A stretch of 21,799 nt of DNA. Origin: CAKSHC01 sp045594545. GTDB lineage: Bacteria; Bacillota; Clostridia; Oscillospirales; UMGS1783. Position 1 is the stretch's first letter, and every line of letters begins with the position of its first letter. Both the position numbers and the translations under genes were made by a program. The notes under the pieces were generated by a model. It saw only the letters and a list, made by a program, of their open reading frames with translations. It was not told the DNA's origin and did no database searches. The stretch spans positions 1-21,799 of the forward strand of contig JAZNYQ010000048.1 of NCBI GenBank assembly GCA_045594545.1, in the 5' to 3' direction. Below are positions 14,883-21,777 of this stretch, piece after piece.

Positions 14883-15724
14883 AATGTATTAATTTTCTTT
14901 TTGTAGCTGGCAGGTGTCATGTCTAATCTTTTTTTGAATGCAGCAATAAAGTGAGAAGAATCACAAAAGCCGCATAAATAGCAGGTTTCGGCTATCGAAT
15001 GTGTTTTTAGGAGATAGGTAGCTTGCATGATTCGGTATTCTGTTAAATACGCGTGTATACCAAACCCTACTTCTTTTTTGAAGAGTTGCGATAAATAGGT
15101 AGTGCTGACCTCATATCGATCGGCCAGGTCTTGCAGACGAATTTTTTCACTGTAATGCTGCTCGATATAATGAATGATGTCGGATGTTGTTTTGGATAGT
15201 ATGGAGTGAGGGGTGCTGCGCGTGTTTTGACCAATTTGATTGATCAGGCAGACGATTTCAATGGCAGTAGCAAAGGAAAGCGACTTATTGTTTTGGCTGA
15301 TGAGATGTTCCATTTTTTGAAACAATCGTGCCAGGTTTTGAATTTCATCCTTTTGCGGCCGCAAAGAATTTTGGTGATCGTAACCGTTTTGGATCAGTTG
15401 TTTCAGCAAAGCATCACCCTCGGGGATTTGCGAAAAGGCATGGATCCCGATGTCTAATTGATAATAGTTGATATGATTGGATTTTAGGATGTTTCCGCAA
15501 TGGATTTGACCGGGGGGTAGAATATGAATATCGCCATACAGCGGGCTATAGCAATTGTTATTGACGAACACATACAGATCACCCTCTATAAAAAAGTTGA
15601 TCTTAATATGGTCTAAGCATATTTCGGCCTTATTCCAATAATGAGCCGGCGCAACAAAATCATGATGTGTAAATTCAATTTTTGTGGTGCTATCGCGGGT
15701 ATCGGTAATATCAATATGGTACAT
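14864..15724 (-). CDS. AraC-family transcriptional regulator
   Basis: A 286-aa regulator with a cupin-like N-terminal sensing domain (about residues 10-150, with YGDIHILPPGQIHCG typical of the AraC sugar- or ligand-binding fold) and two C-terminal helix-turn-helix motifs (about 195-274): LQDLADRYEVSTTYLSQLFKKEVG, then IAETCYLCGFCDSSHFIAAFKKRLDMTPASYK. The second motif keeps the family F-x-x-x-F-K-K-x-x-G/D-x-T-P-x-x-Y pattern. It has GAGGAAAG before its ATG and a consensus promoter. It is divergent from the glycyl radical enzyme, so it probably activates that operon in response to the enzyme's substrate; the ligand cannot be told from sequence. The last four codons and the stop form one arm of the terminator hairpin. 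Confidence 0.92.
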   Translation of the reverse strand: MYHIDITDTRDSTTKIEFTHHDFVAPAHYWNKAEICLDHIKINFFIEGDLYVFVNNNCYSPLYGDIHILPPGQIHCGNILKSNHINYYQLDIGIHAFSQIPEGDALLKQLIQNGYDHQNSLRPQKDEIQNLARLFQKMEHLISQNNKSLSFATAIEIVCLINQIGQNTRSTPHSILSKTTSDIIHYIEQHYSEKIRLQDLADRYEVSTTYLSQLFKKEVGFGIHAYLTEYRIMQATYLLKTHSIAETCYLCGFCDSSHFIAAFKKRLDMTPASYKKKINTLKKERR

Positions 15725-15765
15725 ACTTTCCTCAATTTAGTTTTGTTTTTTAATATTTATAATGA

Positions 15766-15788
15766 AAAATTCTATACAATAGAATTTT
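15766..15788. promoter_or_regulatory. Perfect palindrome in the AraC/glycyl-radical intergenic region
   Basis: AAAATTCTAT (15766-15775), spacer ACA, ATAGAATTTT (15779-15788): 10-bp perfect arms. It overlaps the proposed -35 of the rightward promoter and lies in the leader of the leftward transcript, a suitable place for an operator. The bound protein is unknown. Confidence 0.5.
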
Positions 15789-15801
15789 CGAACAGTATAC
15801 T
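15773..15801 (+). promoter_or_regulatory. Candidate promoter of the glycyl radical enzyme operon
   Basis: TATACA (15773-15778) and TATACT (15796-15801), 17 bases apart, make a promoter with a good -10 and a weak -35, as expected for an activator-dependent operon. The -35 lies in the palindrome. Copies of CAGTATA at 15793-15799 and 15836-15842, with CAGTATG at 15851-15857, may be direct-repeat half-sites. Confidence 0.4.
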
Positions 15802-15804
15802 ATG

Positions 15805-15832
15805 ATTATAAACCATATATTAAATTTGTCAA
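15805..15832 (-). promoter_or_regulatory. Consensus sigma-A promoter of the AraC-type regulator
   Basis: On the minus strand TTGACA (complement of 15827-15832), a 16-base spacer and TATAAT (complement of 15805-15810) match the sigma-A consensus at all twelve positions. It lies about 80 bases upstream of the regulator's start. The -10 region abuts the rightward -10, so the two promoters may compete. Confidence 0.75.
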
Positions 15833-15854
15833 GACCAGTATAGTGAGGTGCAGT

Positions 15855-18035
15855 ATGAAATACCAACCGTTAGTCATTAGTGAACGAGTTAAAAACATTA
15901 AGGAAGAGTATAAAAAATTACCGGTTCCTCAGGAAACGAACCCGTATATCGATAAAAAGTATCGGCATTTTTGTACGGGCGATCGCTGGGTTACTCTGGC
16001 GTTTTTAGAAGGATACCTAAAACATTATGATGCCTATACATCACGGCTTCGCCGTTCCTATGCAGAAGCAGCCGAGTTGTACGGGGCGCAGCCTGTTATT
16101 CTGGATCATGAAATATTAGCAGGGCAGTTATATCTGCCGGAATATACGGAAGAAGAGCAAAAACGATATGATGAACTATGCGATATGTTTATCATGTCTT
16201 CCTCTACTCTTGAGATGTTCGGTTTACGCAATACGCATTTATCGTTGGATTTTGACAAGTTGTTGCGTTTAGGTATTAACGGATTAAAGGCAGAAATAGA
16301 AGATCAGTTGGCAAAACTGAATTATGATGATCCGTCGGTATATCCGAATTATGATGTGGTAAAAAAAGATGAGTTTTATCGTTGTTGCTTGATTGAATTG
16401 GATGCGGTTCTGGATCTGGCATCGCGATATGCAAAAAAGGCATATAGGATGGCTGAGGAAGCTAAAGAGCCGAGAAGATCGGAATTGCTGCGCATGGCGT
16501 CGGTGATGGAGAAAGTGCCCGCCGGGCCGGCCGCTACCTTTCATGAAGCCATCCAAAGCGTGCATTTCTTCTTAAGTAATCTGTTTGGGTTATATCCTCT
16601 TGGGCGCCCCGATCGTTATTTGTATCCTTTTTATGAGCAAGACATTAAAAACGGTACTTTATCCAAGCAAGAGGCTCAAGACATGATTGATAATCTTTGT
16701 CTTGGAGTATCTACCCGTGTATTTTCTCGTTCGGCTTGTGGTTTTATTGTCGGTGGTCAGGATGTGGACGGCAATCTGATCGAGAACGATCTGACTTATA
16801 TGTTCCTTACGGCATTGGATCATATTCATCAACCGGACCCCAACGGTGCGCTGGCTGTCAACGAAAAAACAAGTGATGATATTTTACAATATGCGACCGA
16901 GATTTTATCGCACGGCACCACGCATCCGGCATTTTATAACGACGAGCAGATAGTCAAATCCTTGCGCGACTATGGTGTGTCGGCAGAAGATTCGGTTAAT
17001 TATATTCACACGACTTGTGCGGAAATTAGTGTTGTAGGCCGTAGCCGTGCGCATTCTACCTGTTTTTCTATTGATTTACCTCGCATTTTGGTGGATACGG
17101 TTAAAGATAATGCAGACTGTGCTGATTATTCCAAATTAGAAAAACTGTATATTGATGCGATTCAAAAAGATGTCAAAGAAAAGCCGTTTGCTTACTTTTC
17201 ACGTATGCTTGAAGCCAGTCGGAACAGCAATGACCCGATGCGTGTCTGTTGTTTAGTGGAGGATTGTATTGGGCGCGGGAAAAGTATTGTGGAAGGCGGT
17301 GAGCGATACACCTTCCTGCAGCCTGTTTTCCTCGGTTTTTCCAATGCGGTAGATTCTCTTGTCGCCATACGGGATCTGGTATATGGGCAAAAGAGAATAA
17401 CGCTTGCAGAATTCTGTCGGATCATTGAAAATAATTTTGATAATGAAGAAGTATTGCGTCAAGAGATCATTCATCATTTTCCGCATTACGGAAACGATAA
17501 TGCTTCGGCGGATCAGGTGGCGGAAATGTTAGCGGCCGGTATCAAGCGTGTTTTTCATGAGCCGCTTTTAGGCGGGGATACCATGATCCCCGGTTCCTTT
17601 TCCTATATCGGTCATGCCGTAAGGGGCTCAAAAATGGGAGCAACATTTGATGGAAGAAAAGCGCATTATTCGTATTCGGATGGATGTTCGCCTGTTCAGG
17701 GACGAGATACCAATGGGCCTACGGCTATGATATTGTCGCTAAGTTCGTGGGATCAAAAGGAATTTCTTGGCGGTATGGTTGTTAATATCAAGTTTGGCAA
17801 AAACAATTTATGCGGACAAAATCAGCAAAAATTTGTTCAGCTGCTTCGTACATTTATGCAACGCGGCGGGCTGGAAATGCAGGTTAATGTTGTGGATCGA
17901 CAAACGCTGATAGATGCGCGTGAAAACCCTGAACAACATGGCGATCTTATTGTTCGGATCGGCGGGTACAGCGATTATTTTGTCCGTCTGACTCCTGCTT
18001 TGCAAGAAGAAATAATTGACCGTACGGAGTATTGA
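15855..18035 (+). CDS. Glycyl radical enzyme of the pyruvate formate-lyase superfamily, substrate unknown
   Basis: A 726-residue glycyl radical enzyme. The radical-bearing motif RIGGYSDYF is near the C-terminus, with the radical on Gly704, followed by LTPALQEEIIDRTEY as in the family. The active-site Cys388 lies in HTTCAEIS; Glu390 gives the C-x-E pattern of the dehydratase/lyase/decarboxylase branches (usually G-C-V-E) rather than the Cys-Cys of true pyruvate formate-lyase. So it is not a PFL in function, despite automatic annotation as one. GRPDRYLYPFYEQDI, GTTHPAFYNDE and the FHEPLLGGDTMIPGSFSY region also fit the superfamily. It is shorter than most characterised members (about 760-900 aa). 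The ATG at 15855 follows GTGAGGTG; a GTG at 15843 in frame is less likely. The activase gene follows after one base. The substrate could not be assigned: no transporter, dehydrogenase or microcompartment gene adjoins. Confidence 0.93.
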   Translation: MKYQPLVISERVKNIKEEYKKLPVPQETNPYIDKKYRHFCTGDRWVTLAFLEGYLKHYDAYTSRLRRSYAEAAELYGAQPVILDHEILAGQLYLPEYTEEEQKRYDELCDMFIMSSSTLEMFGLRNTHLSLDFDKLLRLGINGLKAEIEDQLAKLNYDDPSVYPNYDVVKKDEFYRCCLIELDAVLDLASRYAKKAYRMAEEAKEPRRSELLRMASVMEKVPAGPAATFHEAIQSVHFFLSNLFGLYPLGRPDRYLYPFYEQDIKNGTLSKQEAQDMIDNLCLGVSTRVFSRSACGFIVGGQDVDGNLIENDLTYMFLTALDHIHQPDPNGALAVNEKTSDDILQYATEILSHGTTHPAFYNDEQIVKSLRDYGVSAEDSVNYIHTTCAEISVVGRSRAHSTCFSIDLPRILVDTVKDNADCADYSKLEKLYIDAIQKDVKEKPFAYFSRMLEASRNSNDPMRVCCLVEDCIGRGKSIVEGGERYTFLQPVFLGFSNAVDSLVAIRDLVYGQKRITLAEFCRIIENNFDNEEVLRQEIIHHFPHYGNDNASADQVAEMLAAGIKRVFHEPLLGGDTMIPGSFSYIGHAVRGSKMGATFDGRKAHYSYSDGCSPVQGRDTNGPTAMILSLSSWDQKEFLGGMVVNIKFGKNNLCGQNQQKFVQLLRTFMQRGGLEMQVNVVDRQTLIDARENPEQHGDLIVRIGGYSDYFVRLTPALQEEIIDRTEY

Positions 18036-18036
18036 T

Positions 18037-18819
18037 ATGATTTTTAATATTCAGCGTTACTGTCTGGATGATGGAGACGGTATACGTACCTGTGTTTTCT
18101 TTAAAGGATGTCCGTTGCGCTGTAAGTGGTGTCACAATATAGAATCATTATCCTTTGAAGCACAGGAAGAATATGATCCTTCCTTGTGCATTAAGTGCGG
18201 GAATTGTAAAAAAGGCTGTCCAACAGGAGCCAGACAGATAATTGGTAAAGAAATGACAGCTGAAGAAATCATGCAAATTGTACGTCGGGATCGGCCGTTT
18301 TACGGCAACAACGGGGGAGTAACGGTCACCGGCGGTGAGCCAATGGCGCAATTTGATCTTGTATATGAGTTGGCAGGTATGGCGAAGGCGGAAGGAATCT
18401 CGTTTATGATGGAAACCTGTGGCTACGCCAATACGGAACATTATAAAAAAATTGCGCCTTTATGTGATTGTTTTCTTTTTGATTGCAAGGCTTCGACCCG
18501 AAGGCATAAAGAATTGACCGGCGTGGAGGACGCATTGATTTTGCATAATTTAGATGTTCTGTATCGTCTTGGTGCAAATATCCTGTTGCGATGTCCGATT
18601 GTGCCGGAAGGAAATTTAGATGATGATTTCATTGAAAAAATTATTACTCTTAAAGAAAAATATCCAAATATACGCGTGGAGTTGATGCCGTATCATCGTG
18701 CCGGTATAGCAAAGGCGGAACGGCTTGGCATGGCTGTGCAGAAGGAATATCCAATTCCAAACCGAGAGTTGCTTGAACAGCTCCGGGATAAAATAGGAAA
18801 TGCAGTGATTGCGAATTAA
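18037..18819 (+). CDS. Glycyl radical enzyme activating protein (radical SAM)
   Basis: A 260-aa radical-SAM activase that cleaves SAM at a [4Fe-4S] cluster to place the radical on Gly704 of the partner enzyme encoded one base upstream. The radical-SAM motif C-P-L-R-C-K-W-C is near residues 29-36, preceded by DDGDGIRTCVFFKG. A ferredoxin-like insert follows with one C-x2-C-x2-C-x3-C set (CIKCGNCKKGC). Most activases of the C-x-E branch carry two such sets, while PFL activase has none. VTGGEP and METCGY further mark the SAM-binding barrel. The ATG at 18037 is preferred because it follows CGGAG and matches family starts; a TTG at 18016 lies within the upstream gene. Confidence 0.94.
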   Translation: MIFNIQRYCLDDGDGIRTCVFFKGCPLRCKWCHNIESLSFEAQEEYDPSLCIKCGNCKKGCPTGARQIIGKEMTAEEIMQIVRRDRPFYGNNGGVTVTGGEPMAQFDLVYELAGMAKAEGISFMMETCGYANTEHYKKIAPLCDCFLFDCKASTRRHKELTGVEDALILHNLDVLYRLGANILLRCPIVPEGNLDDDFIEKIITLKEKYPNIRVELMPYHRAGIAKAERLGMAVQKEYPIPNRELLEQLRDKIGNAVIAN

Positions 18820-18827
18820 AGGATAAA

Positions 18828-18861
18828 AACCCCGTATTGGTGTTTTACCAATGCGGGGTTT
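18828..18861. terminator. Bidirectional terminator after the activase gene
   Basis: AACCCCGTATTGGT (18828-18841), loop GTTTT, ACCAATGCGGGGTT (18847-18860): a 14-bp stem with one G-U wobble, followed by a T-rich tail on the plus strand (TTTCTCTTT) and TTTTTA on the minus strand. It lies between the convergent activase and zinc-ribbon genes. Confidence 0.9.
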
Positions 18862-18865
18862 CTCT

Positions 18866-19228
18866 TTATGTAAGTGAAGCTGCGATATGGCACGCGATGA
18901 TTGCGATACTTAGAATAACGCCGATTATGCCAAGGCTGAATCCGGTGATGGCAACAGGTTTTATGTCTTTCTCTTTTCTTTGTAAAGAACAAATAATAAT
19001 GGCTGCTATGCTTGCCGAAACACCAACAACGGCGCCTACATAAGGTAGAATGCTTGTTATGGCGATCCCAATCAGGGATACGGCCAGCCCAATGATGGCC
19101 GGGGTTATATTATTCTGTTTCTGATTCGAGTAAAAAGCGGGGGCAGGGGAGGGGGTGACACTCTTTCCGCAGTATTGGCAAAAATGACTTGTATGTTCTA
19201 TTTGCTTGCCGCAATATATACAAAACAT
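18866..19228 (-). CDS. Small zinc-ribbon membrane protein
   Basis: A 120-residue protein of unknown function. The N-terminus is a zinc ribbon (Cys3, Cys6, Cys17, Cys20 in CIYCGKQIEHTSHFCQYCGK). A Pro/Ser/Gln/Asn linker (about 24-40) leads to two hydrophobic segments (about 41-80 and 93-118) with a charged turn RKEKDIKP between them, resembling the DUF4190-type membrane domain. Such zinc-ribbon plus membrane-hairpin proteins are common in Clostridia, and their role is not known. The ATG at 19228 has AGGAGT in front; an in-frame start at 19261 would include the promoter -10 and is rejected. It is a single-gene unit with its own promoter and a shared terminator. Confidence 0.8.
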   Translation of the reverse strand: MFCIYCGKQIEHTSHFCQYCGKSVTPSPAPAFYSNQKQNNITPAIIGLAVSLIGIAITSILPYVGAVVGVSASIAAIIICSLQRKEKDIKPVAITGFSLGIIGVILSIAIIACHIAASLT

Positions 19229-19251
19229 ATATGTACTCCTTTTTTGAAAAT

Positions 19252-19280
19252 AGTATAACATATTGTATCTGAAAAGGCAA
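19252..19280 (-). promoter_or_regulatory. sigma-A promoter of the zinc-ribbon gene
   Basis: Minus strand TTGCCT (complement of 19275-19280), 17-base spacer, TATACT (complement of 19252-19257). It lies about 24 bases upstream of the start codon, giving a short leader that includes the Shine-Dalgarno site. Confidence 0.65.
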
Positions 19281-19358
19281 TGCTTTTTATTGATTGCTCT
19301 TGTTTACATAAAAAAGTAGACATAATTCCAACAAAAAATTATTTTTTACGAAAATCAC

Positions 19359-19387
19359 TTGAAATCTTTATAAATTTGTATTATAGT
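19359..19387 (+). promoter_or_regulatory. sigma-A promoter of proC
   Basis: TTGAAA (19359-19364), 17-base spacer, TATAGT (19382-19387), ending 33 bases before the proC start. Both hexamers have at most one or two departures from consensus. Confidence 0.65.
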
Positions 19388-19420
19388 AGAAAGCACCCAC
19401 CTCAATTAGGAGACATAATT

Positions 19421-20224
19421 ATGAATCTAACAATTGGTTTTATCGGTGCCGGTAATATGGCAGGCGCTATTATTAACGGAATATTGAAAAATAATAATAC
19501 ATGTCAGCTGTATGCTTTTGATATTGATCGTAGTAAATGTGAACGTTTTGGTGAGCGTGTTACATATTGTGACTCGTTGTTGACGATAACCGAGTTATGT
19601 GACTGTCTGTTTTTGGCTATTAAGCCGCAGGTTATCGGGAGTGTTTTAAGTCAATTGTCGGAATATAGCATGGATTGGAATAAAAAAATGTTTGTATCGA
19701 TGGTTGCAGGAATTTCCACGGATTATATTGGTAATTACTTTTTGGGATCTACACCGGCGATTGTGCGAATCATGCCCAATACGCCTATGATGTTAGGCTA
19801 TGGTGCTACCAGTGTTTGTGCCAACGTCAATACGTCTCAGGAGCAAGTTAAGGCAGTTAAAGATATACTGAGCGGTGCCGGTATCGTCTGTGATATGCCG
19901 GAAGAGCTTATGAATGCGAGTATTAGTATCAATGGCAGCAGTCCGGCATACATTTTCCTATTTGCAAAAGCAGTATTGGAATACGCCAGGACGGAAGGAA
20001 TCAAGGAAAATGATGCGTTATTGTTGTTTGCTCATACTTTAATAGGCAGTGCGCATATGCTTATAGAATCCGGTATGGATCCGCAGGCGTTAATGGATAT
20101 GGTGACCTCGCCCGGCGGAACAACACAAGAGGCCATACGGGTATTTAAGGAAAATCAATTTGGTGATATTGTCTGCGATGCCATGGCGGCCTGTACAAAA
20201 CGGGCGAATGAATTAAGCAAGTAG
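19421..20224 (+). CDS. proC: Pyrroline-5-carboxylate reductase
   Basis: Reduces pyrroline-5-carboxylate to proline with NAD(P)H. The 267-aa protein has an N-terminal Rossmann fold with GFIGAGNMAGAII (about residues 6-18), FLAIKPQV, the conserved RIMPNTPMMLGYGAT segment, and the C-terminal signature (MVTSPGGTTQEAIRVF) of the dimer-forming helical domain. The ATG at 19421 is preceded by TTAGGAG at eight bases and by a promoter; a longer in-frame reading from 19280 runs through that promoter and is discarded. spoIIM follows after a 59-base gap without a clear terminator. Confidence 0.97.
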   Translation: MNLTIGFIGAGNMAGAIINGILKNNNTCQLYAFDIDRSKCERFGERVTYCDSLLTITELCDCLFLAIKPQVIGSVLSQLSEYSMDWNKKMFVSMVAGISTDYIGNYFLGSTPAIVRIMPNTPMMLGYGATSVCANVNTSQEQVKAVKDILSGAGIVCDMPEELMNASISINGSSPAYIFLFAKAVLEYARTEGIKENDALLLFAHTLIGSAHMLIESGMDPQALMDMVTSPGGTTQEAIRVFKENQFGDIVCDAMAACTKRANELSK

Positions 20225-20231
20225 CATAATC

Positions 20232-20280
20232 TTGTCCATCTTTGAATAATATAGGTTATCTAAGATGTAAAGGTGGACAA
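20232..20280 (+). promoter_or_regulatory. Leader hairpin covering the spoIIM ribosome binding site
   Basis: TTGTCCATCTTT (20232-20243) is complementary to AAAGGTGGACAA (20269-20280), 12 bp with one G-U pair; the right arm contains the Shine-Dalgarno AGGTGG (20271-20276). A competing hairpin uses CATCTT (20237-20242) with AAGATG (20262-20267) and would free the site. There is no T-run, so it is not a terminator. Confidence 0.4.
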
Positions 20281-20283
20281 TTT

Positions 20284-20883
20284 GTGAGATACAAAATTAG
20301 GAAAAACTTCAAATTCAAATTTCATTTGACGTCGACACAAAAAATATATATATTGCTGATTACAGCCTTATATTTTGGCGTTGCATTAGGAAGTTTGATG
20401 GTTGGCTCGGAACAAATAGAGAAAATATTGATTGGTTATGCGCAAAGTATACATATTTCAGCGTCACCATCAACGATTCTGCTTAATGATCTGATTATAT
20501 ATTTTCTATTTTTTTGTGGAATGTTTTTACTTGGGATGTCGGTTTATGGGTACATCTTTATACCGATTCTTCCATTTGTAAAAGGATTTTCCTATGGGTT
20601 TACCGCAGCATTCTATTTTAAGATATTCGGCGCTAAGGGAATCTTGATTTGTGCAATGAGTATATTACCGCAGATGTTAATTAGCGGTCTTTGTCTTATA
20701 TTGGGCGCGCAGCTTGCTTTTCTTAAGTCATTGTCTTTTAAAAGACGTGAATACGCCAGATCACTTCAAAAAGGTGATCTTCGTCAATACTGTCTATGGT
20801 TTTTGGCGTTATTCTTTGTATCTTATCTGACAGTACTTATGGATATGTTTTTAACCGGAAATGTAATTAAATTATTTTGTTAG
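20284..20883 (+). CDS. spoIIM: Stage II sporulation protein M
   Basis: Membrane component of the SpoIID-SpoIIM-SpoIIP peptidoglycan machine that drives septal thinning and engulfment. The 199-aa protein has a basic N-terminus and about five hydrophobic helices: about residues 20-40, 66-84, 85-105, 120-150 and a last one near 175-195. The family-like segment LGMSVYGYIFIPILPFVKGFSYGF is in the middle. The GTG at 20284 is chosen because AGGTGG lies seven bases upstream and the KFKFHLT-like opening is family-like; a TTG at 20242 has no ribosome site. SpoIIM is followed by a xerD-like gene in other spore formers too. A sigma-E promoter is expected, but only weak matches (CATAAT at 20225-20230) are seen. 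Confidence 0.9.
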   Translation: MRYKIRKNFKFKFHLTSTQKIYILLITALYFGVALGSLMVGSEQIEKILIGYAQSIHISASPSTILLNDLIIYFLFFCGMFLLGMSVYGYIFIPILPFVKGFSYGFTAAFYFKIFGAKGILICAMSILPQMLISGLCLILGAQLAFLKSLSFKRREYARSLQKGDLRQYCLWFLALFFVSYLTVLMDMFLTGNVIKLFC

Positions 20884-20892
20884 GACGTATTT

Positions 20893-21777
20893 ATGGACAA
20901 AATTTTAAAAGGATTTCTTACCTACATAAAAGAAGAAAAACATGCTACAGACAACACCTTTGCATCCTATCGCCGAGATATGGATATGTATTTTGCATTT
21001 TTGGTAGCGCAAGGGCAACCAGATCCTCTTGTTGTAAAAAAAGAAATCCTTGATCGTTATTTAGAACAATTAAAGGAATCCGGAAAATCAGCAAATACAA
21101 TTGCGCGTAATCTATCATCAATACGCAGTTTCTATCAGTATTTAATGGTTCAAGGGAGGATTTCTGATAATCCGGCTAAGCATATAAGGTATCACGTGAC
21201 AAATCGCAAGCTTCCCGACATTCTTACGGCTGATGAGGTAAATCTTTTACTGGATCAGCCGAAATGCACCTCTCCGAAGGGGTTTCGTGATAAGGCAATG
21301 TTGGAGTTACTGTACGCTACCGGTATGAAAGTTACTGAATTGGTGGATTTGAATATTCAGGATGTCAACATACAATTAAGTATTATTCATTGCACCGGAA
21401 GTAATGGTGGACGCTTTGTTCCTATGTACAAAACGGCTGCAAAGGCTTTGGAAGAATATATTGAAAAAATTCGTCCGCTTTTATTGGATAGTGACGATAA
21501 TCCGGCGCTTTTTGTTAACACAAACGGAGCGCGATTGACCCGTCAAGGATTCTGGAAAATTATTAAAGCGTATGCCGATAGCGCTGGAATTAATAAAGAT
21601 ATTACTCCTCAAACCATACGTCATTCTTTTGCATCGCATTTATTGGAAAACGGGGCAGATATCCGTGCCATTCAGGAAATGCTTGGGCATACCGATATTT
21701 CATCCACTCAATTTTATGCGAAAATCATTAAAAATCGATATAAGGATGTCTACAATAAATTTCATCCGCGCGCATAA
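20893..21777 (+). CDS. xerD: XerD-like tyrosine recombinase with altered catalytic residues
   Basis: A 294-residue two-domain tyrosine recombinase by length and order: an N-terminal SAM-like DNA-binding domain (about 1-85, KEEKHATDNTFASYRRDMDMY) and a C-terminal catalytic domain. XerD would resolve chromosome dimers at dif with XerC. The catalytic set is altered. The first Arg (usually LYATGxRVSEL) is Lys146. The beta-hairpin Lys (usually GKGNKER) is missing, reading GSNGGR (169-174). The His of H-x-x-R is Gln240, with Arg243 kept. His266 (LGH) and the nucleophile Tyr275 are kept. The frame is intact, so it is not a simple pseudogene. Neighbouring spoIIM fits the conserved location of xerD in Firmicutes. 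The start is nine bases after the spoIIM stop, with only a weak TAGGA Shine-Dalgarno. Whether it still recombines DNA is uncertain. Confidence 0.85.
   Translation: MDKILKGFLTYIKEEKHATDNTFASYRRDMDMYFAFLVAQGQPDPLVVKKEILDRYLEQLKESGKSANTIARNLSSIRSFYQYLMVQGRISDNPAKHIRYHVTNRKLPDILTADEVNLLLDQPKCTSPKGFRDKAMLELLYATGMKVTELVDLNIQDVNIQLSIIHCTGSNGGRFVPMYKTAAKALEEYIEKIRPLLLDSDDNPALFVNTNGARLTRQGFWKIIKAYADSAGINKDITPQTIRHSFASHLLENGADIRAIQEMLGHTDISSTQFYAKIIKNRYKDVYNKFHPRA

Noticed and set aside
15855..18035. Naming the glycyl radical enzyme pyruvate formate-lyase (pflB)
   Set aside because: It lacks adjacent active-site cysteines and has C-A-E instead, so formate-lyase activity is unlikely.
19280..19420. N-terminal extension of proC by 47 codons
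   Set aside because: The extension would contain the proC promoter and Shine-Dalgarno and does not resemble the family; the ATG at 19421 fits.
20893..21777. XerD-like gene as evidence of an integrated phage or transposon
   Set aside because: It is next to spoIIM as in other spore formers, there are no att repeats, and no other mobile-element genes are seen.
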